From positions 1,364,001 to 1,428,000 of the forward strand of contig NZ_JAAVJL010000001.1 in assembly GCF_012863495.1 (NCBI RefSeq): DNA of 64,000 bases. The letters are read 5' to 3'. Made by a program: the position numbers and the translations under genes. Below, in pieces: positions 62,963 to 64,000 of this stretch. Each line of letters starts with the position of its first letter. The first letter of the stretch is position 1. The notes beneath the pieces were generated by a model, which was given only the letters and a program-made list of their open reading frames with translations, was not told the origin of the DNA and did not search any database. The stretch comes from Pseudanabaena yagii GIHE-NHR1 (GTDB taxonomy: Bacteria > Cyanobacteriota > Cyanobacteriia > Pseudanabaenales > Pseudanabaenaceae).

Positions 62963-63050
62963 CGCCTAGCCCCTCTCCCGCAGGAGAAAGGGAACAAGAA
63001 AAAGCTCTTACTCCCCTTCTCCTGCGGGAGAAGGGGTTGGGGGATGAGGG
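62963..63050. repeat. Inverted pair of CCCCTTCTCC(T/C)GCAGGAGA-type repeats
   Basis: CCTAGCCCCTCTCCCGCAGG near 62965 and its inverse around 63018-63045 form a long imperfect hairpin containing shorter ones. The same core occurs at 41583. Confidence 0.7.
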
Positions 63051-63070
63051 GTGCTTAACGCCTATCCTTT

Positions 63071-63499
63071 TTAGAAGGTATCAGCAAGAAAGGCTTCCTC
63101 AATATAGGCTTGTAAAGAAAAGACTGATGTAATTTGCGTTGCTTCAGTCTCATGGACAGTTGCTCTTAGTTGGTGACGATCGCTATTTTGCCGACGTACC
63201 AGTGCCACATCAAAGCGACAATTCAGGTTTGCAAGCTCTGGGTACTGACTTAAAAATAGAGATGCAGCCTTAATTAGTTTGGCTTGTTTTTGGGGCGTAA
63301 TTGCCAGACTGCCATCGCTATCCCAGTTGCGATCGCTTCTAGTCTTAACCTCCACAAAAAGTAACCATTGATGATCCTTGGCGATGACATCCAACTCTCC
63401 CCACCGACAGCGCCATTGCGTCTCCAAAATTTGCCAACCATTGCTCCGCAAGAGTTGCGCCACTAAGATCTCGCCGCGATCACCTACTTGCTTAGTCAT
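63071..63499 (-). CDS. YraN/UPF0102 family predicted endonuclease
   Basis: 142 residues from ATG 63499 (AGAAGG four bases upstream). The GTG 16 codons earlier is less likely because homologues begin near KQVGDRGE. The PD-(D/E)XK residues are visible: [30 protein letters not shown], then [13 protein letters not shown]. Holliday-junction-resolvase-like fold; biological role unsettled. Confidence 0.9.
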   Translation of the reverse strand: MTKQVGDRGEILVAQLLRSNGWQILETQWRCRWGELDVIAKDHQWLLFVEVKTRSDRNWDSDGSLAITPQKQAKLIKAASLFLSQYPELANLNCRFDVALVRRQNSDRHQLRATVHETEATQITSVFSLQAYIEEAFLADTF

Positions 63500-63571
63500 G
63501 CTGCCTTCTCTGCATATCCCTAGTCTATAAAATTGAGAACACCTCACTTTGGCGCAGTCCCGATTCGGTAT

Positions 63572-63676
63572 TACAGCAATTTCCGATCAAACGAACCACA
63601 AGAAAAATTTTGAAAGCCTTGCTTCGCAAGGCTTTCAAAATTTTTCTTGGTTTGGTTTTGAGCGCAAAGCGCTGTA
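63572..63676. repeat. MITE-like element, family D, copy 2
   Basis: 105 bp. TACAGCAATTTCCGATCAAA at the left, a central stem AGAAAAATTTTGAAAGCCTT / inverse, and GAGCGCAAAGCGCTGTA at the right; inverse orientation to 58103-58204. It abuts the family C copy at 63675. Confidence 0.85.
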
Positions 63677-63778
63677 AGTATATGGGCGCAATTAAATATA
63701 AAATCCCAAAACCTGTGGCGCACGCGCAGAGTGCGCCACAGGTTTTAGCTCTGGTTTTTAATTATGCCCAGCTACTTA
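63675..63778. repeat. MITE-like element, family C, copy 2
   Basis: 104 bp. TAAGTATATGGGCGCAATTA at the left, hairpin ACCTGTGGCGCACGC with inverse (one change), and GCCCAGCTACTTA at the right. It shares its first two bases with the end of the preceding family D copy. Confidence 0.85.
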
Positions 63779-63818
63779 CCCGCTTGTGATAGTCTCAATA
63801 ACATACGGAAATAAGATT

Positions 63819-64000
63819 ATGAAAATCGCAGCTCGGATCTTACGCAATTTTATCTTTAAAGCCATCAATATATTACTGTGCTTGGCTCTGATCGTGGTTG
63901 GTGCAAATCCTGCTAGTGCTGATGTATATGTCAAAGCCTTTTTGGAAGGAGCCGATTTTTCAGGGCGATCGCTCCAAGGTTATCAGTTTAATGAATCAGA
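63819..64000 (+). CDS. Exported pentapeptide-repeat protein (partial, 3' end outside window)
   Basis: The frame opens at ATG 63819 and is still open at the window edge (60 codons). A signal peptide (FKAINILLCLALIVVGANPA, cut after SA) is followed by AFLEGADFSGRSLQGYQFNE, the start of A(D/N)FSG-type pentapeptide repeats. Such proteins in cyanobacteria are often found in the thylakoid lumen or periplasm. Function not assignable. Confidence 0.7.
   Translation, partial: MKIAARILRNFIFKAINILLCLALIVVGANPASADVYVKAFLEGADFSGRSLQGYQFNES

Noticed and set aside
1-64000. CRISPR arrays, tRNA and rRNA genes
   Set aside because: Repeats present are palindromic and irregularly spaced, not short repeats with unique spacers. 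No cloverleaf or rRNA segment was recognised.

Overview
The window looks like chromosomal DNA of a filamentous or unicellular freshwater cyanobacterium, most like Pseudanabaena and its relatives. The octamer GCGATCGC (HIP1) is scattered through genes and gaps at the high density seen only in cyanobacteria. The gene set is also cyanobacterial: short Hfq, long LptC, Rcp1-like response regulators, YlqD, TPR-CHAT proteins and acyl-ACP synthetase. The genus is an inference; no rRNA or tRNA gene is present to confirm it.

Layout. 1-5.2 kb: the tail of a TPR-CHAT protease, a large multi-PAS histidine kinase and an LptC-like protein. 5.3-10.9 kb: a REP-associated transposase (RAYT) beside a three-unit array of REP-like hairpins, then a conflict-type module made of a caspase-like protease, an nSTAND NTPase fused to an FGE-sulfatase/C-type-lectin domain, and a divergent small Pepco/Trypco-like protein. 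A toxin-antitoxin pair with a damaged toxin follows. 11-14 kb: dihydrouridine synthase, an unexpected class I (proteobacterial-type) phosphoribulokinase, and HisG. 14-21.6 kb: two exported TPR-CHAT proteases flanking an exported trypsin-like protease. 22-33.7 kb: a PAS/pentapeptide sensor, a DEAD-box helicase, a five-gene two-component operon and a Kir-type potassium channel. 34-45.6 kb: housekeeping and lipid-related genes (SfsA, Hfq, acyl-ACP synthetase, YlqD, two B12-radical SAM proteins) and a Uma2 nuclease. 46-49 kb: a second conflict module with caspase and FGE domains fused in one protein behind a Pepco-like gene, then a HepT/MntA toxin-antitoxin pair. 49.2-56 kb: an integrated element with a tyrosine recombinase, an XRE repressor and a six-gene leftward operon of unrecognised, structural-looking proteins. 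56-57.5 kb: a frameshifted IS110-family transposase behind a structured non-coding leader. 57.5-64 kb: ordinary genes (YciI, AI-2E-type transporter, ABC-2 permease, proline iminopeptidase, glycosyltransferase, YraN) and the start of a pentapeptide-repeat protein.

The most striking observation is that both FGE domains (3' ends at 6773 and 46139) finish in a 33-residue segment with the exact architecture of a diversity-generating-retroelement variable region. Fixed residues use mainly G-ending codons, while the differing residues use almost only C/T-ending codons. No reverse transcriptase or template repeat is in the window, so any diversification would act from elsewhere in the genome. Together with the duplicated caspase/Pepco pairing, this suggests two related, diversifiable protease-effector systems. 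The 49-56 kb element is the best candidate for an undescribed mobile or virus-like entity.

Intergenic regions are unusually rich in palindromic repeats: at least four families of about 50-110 bp MITE-like or REP-like elements, some nested or side by side.
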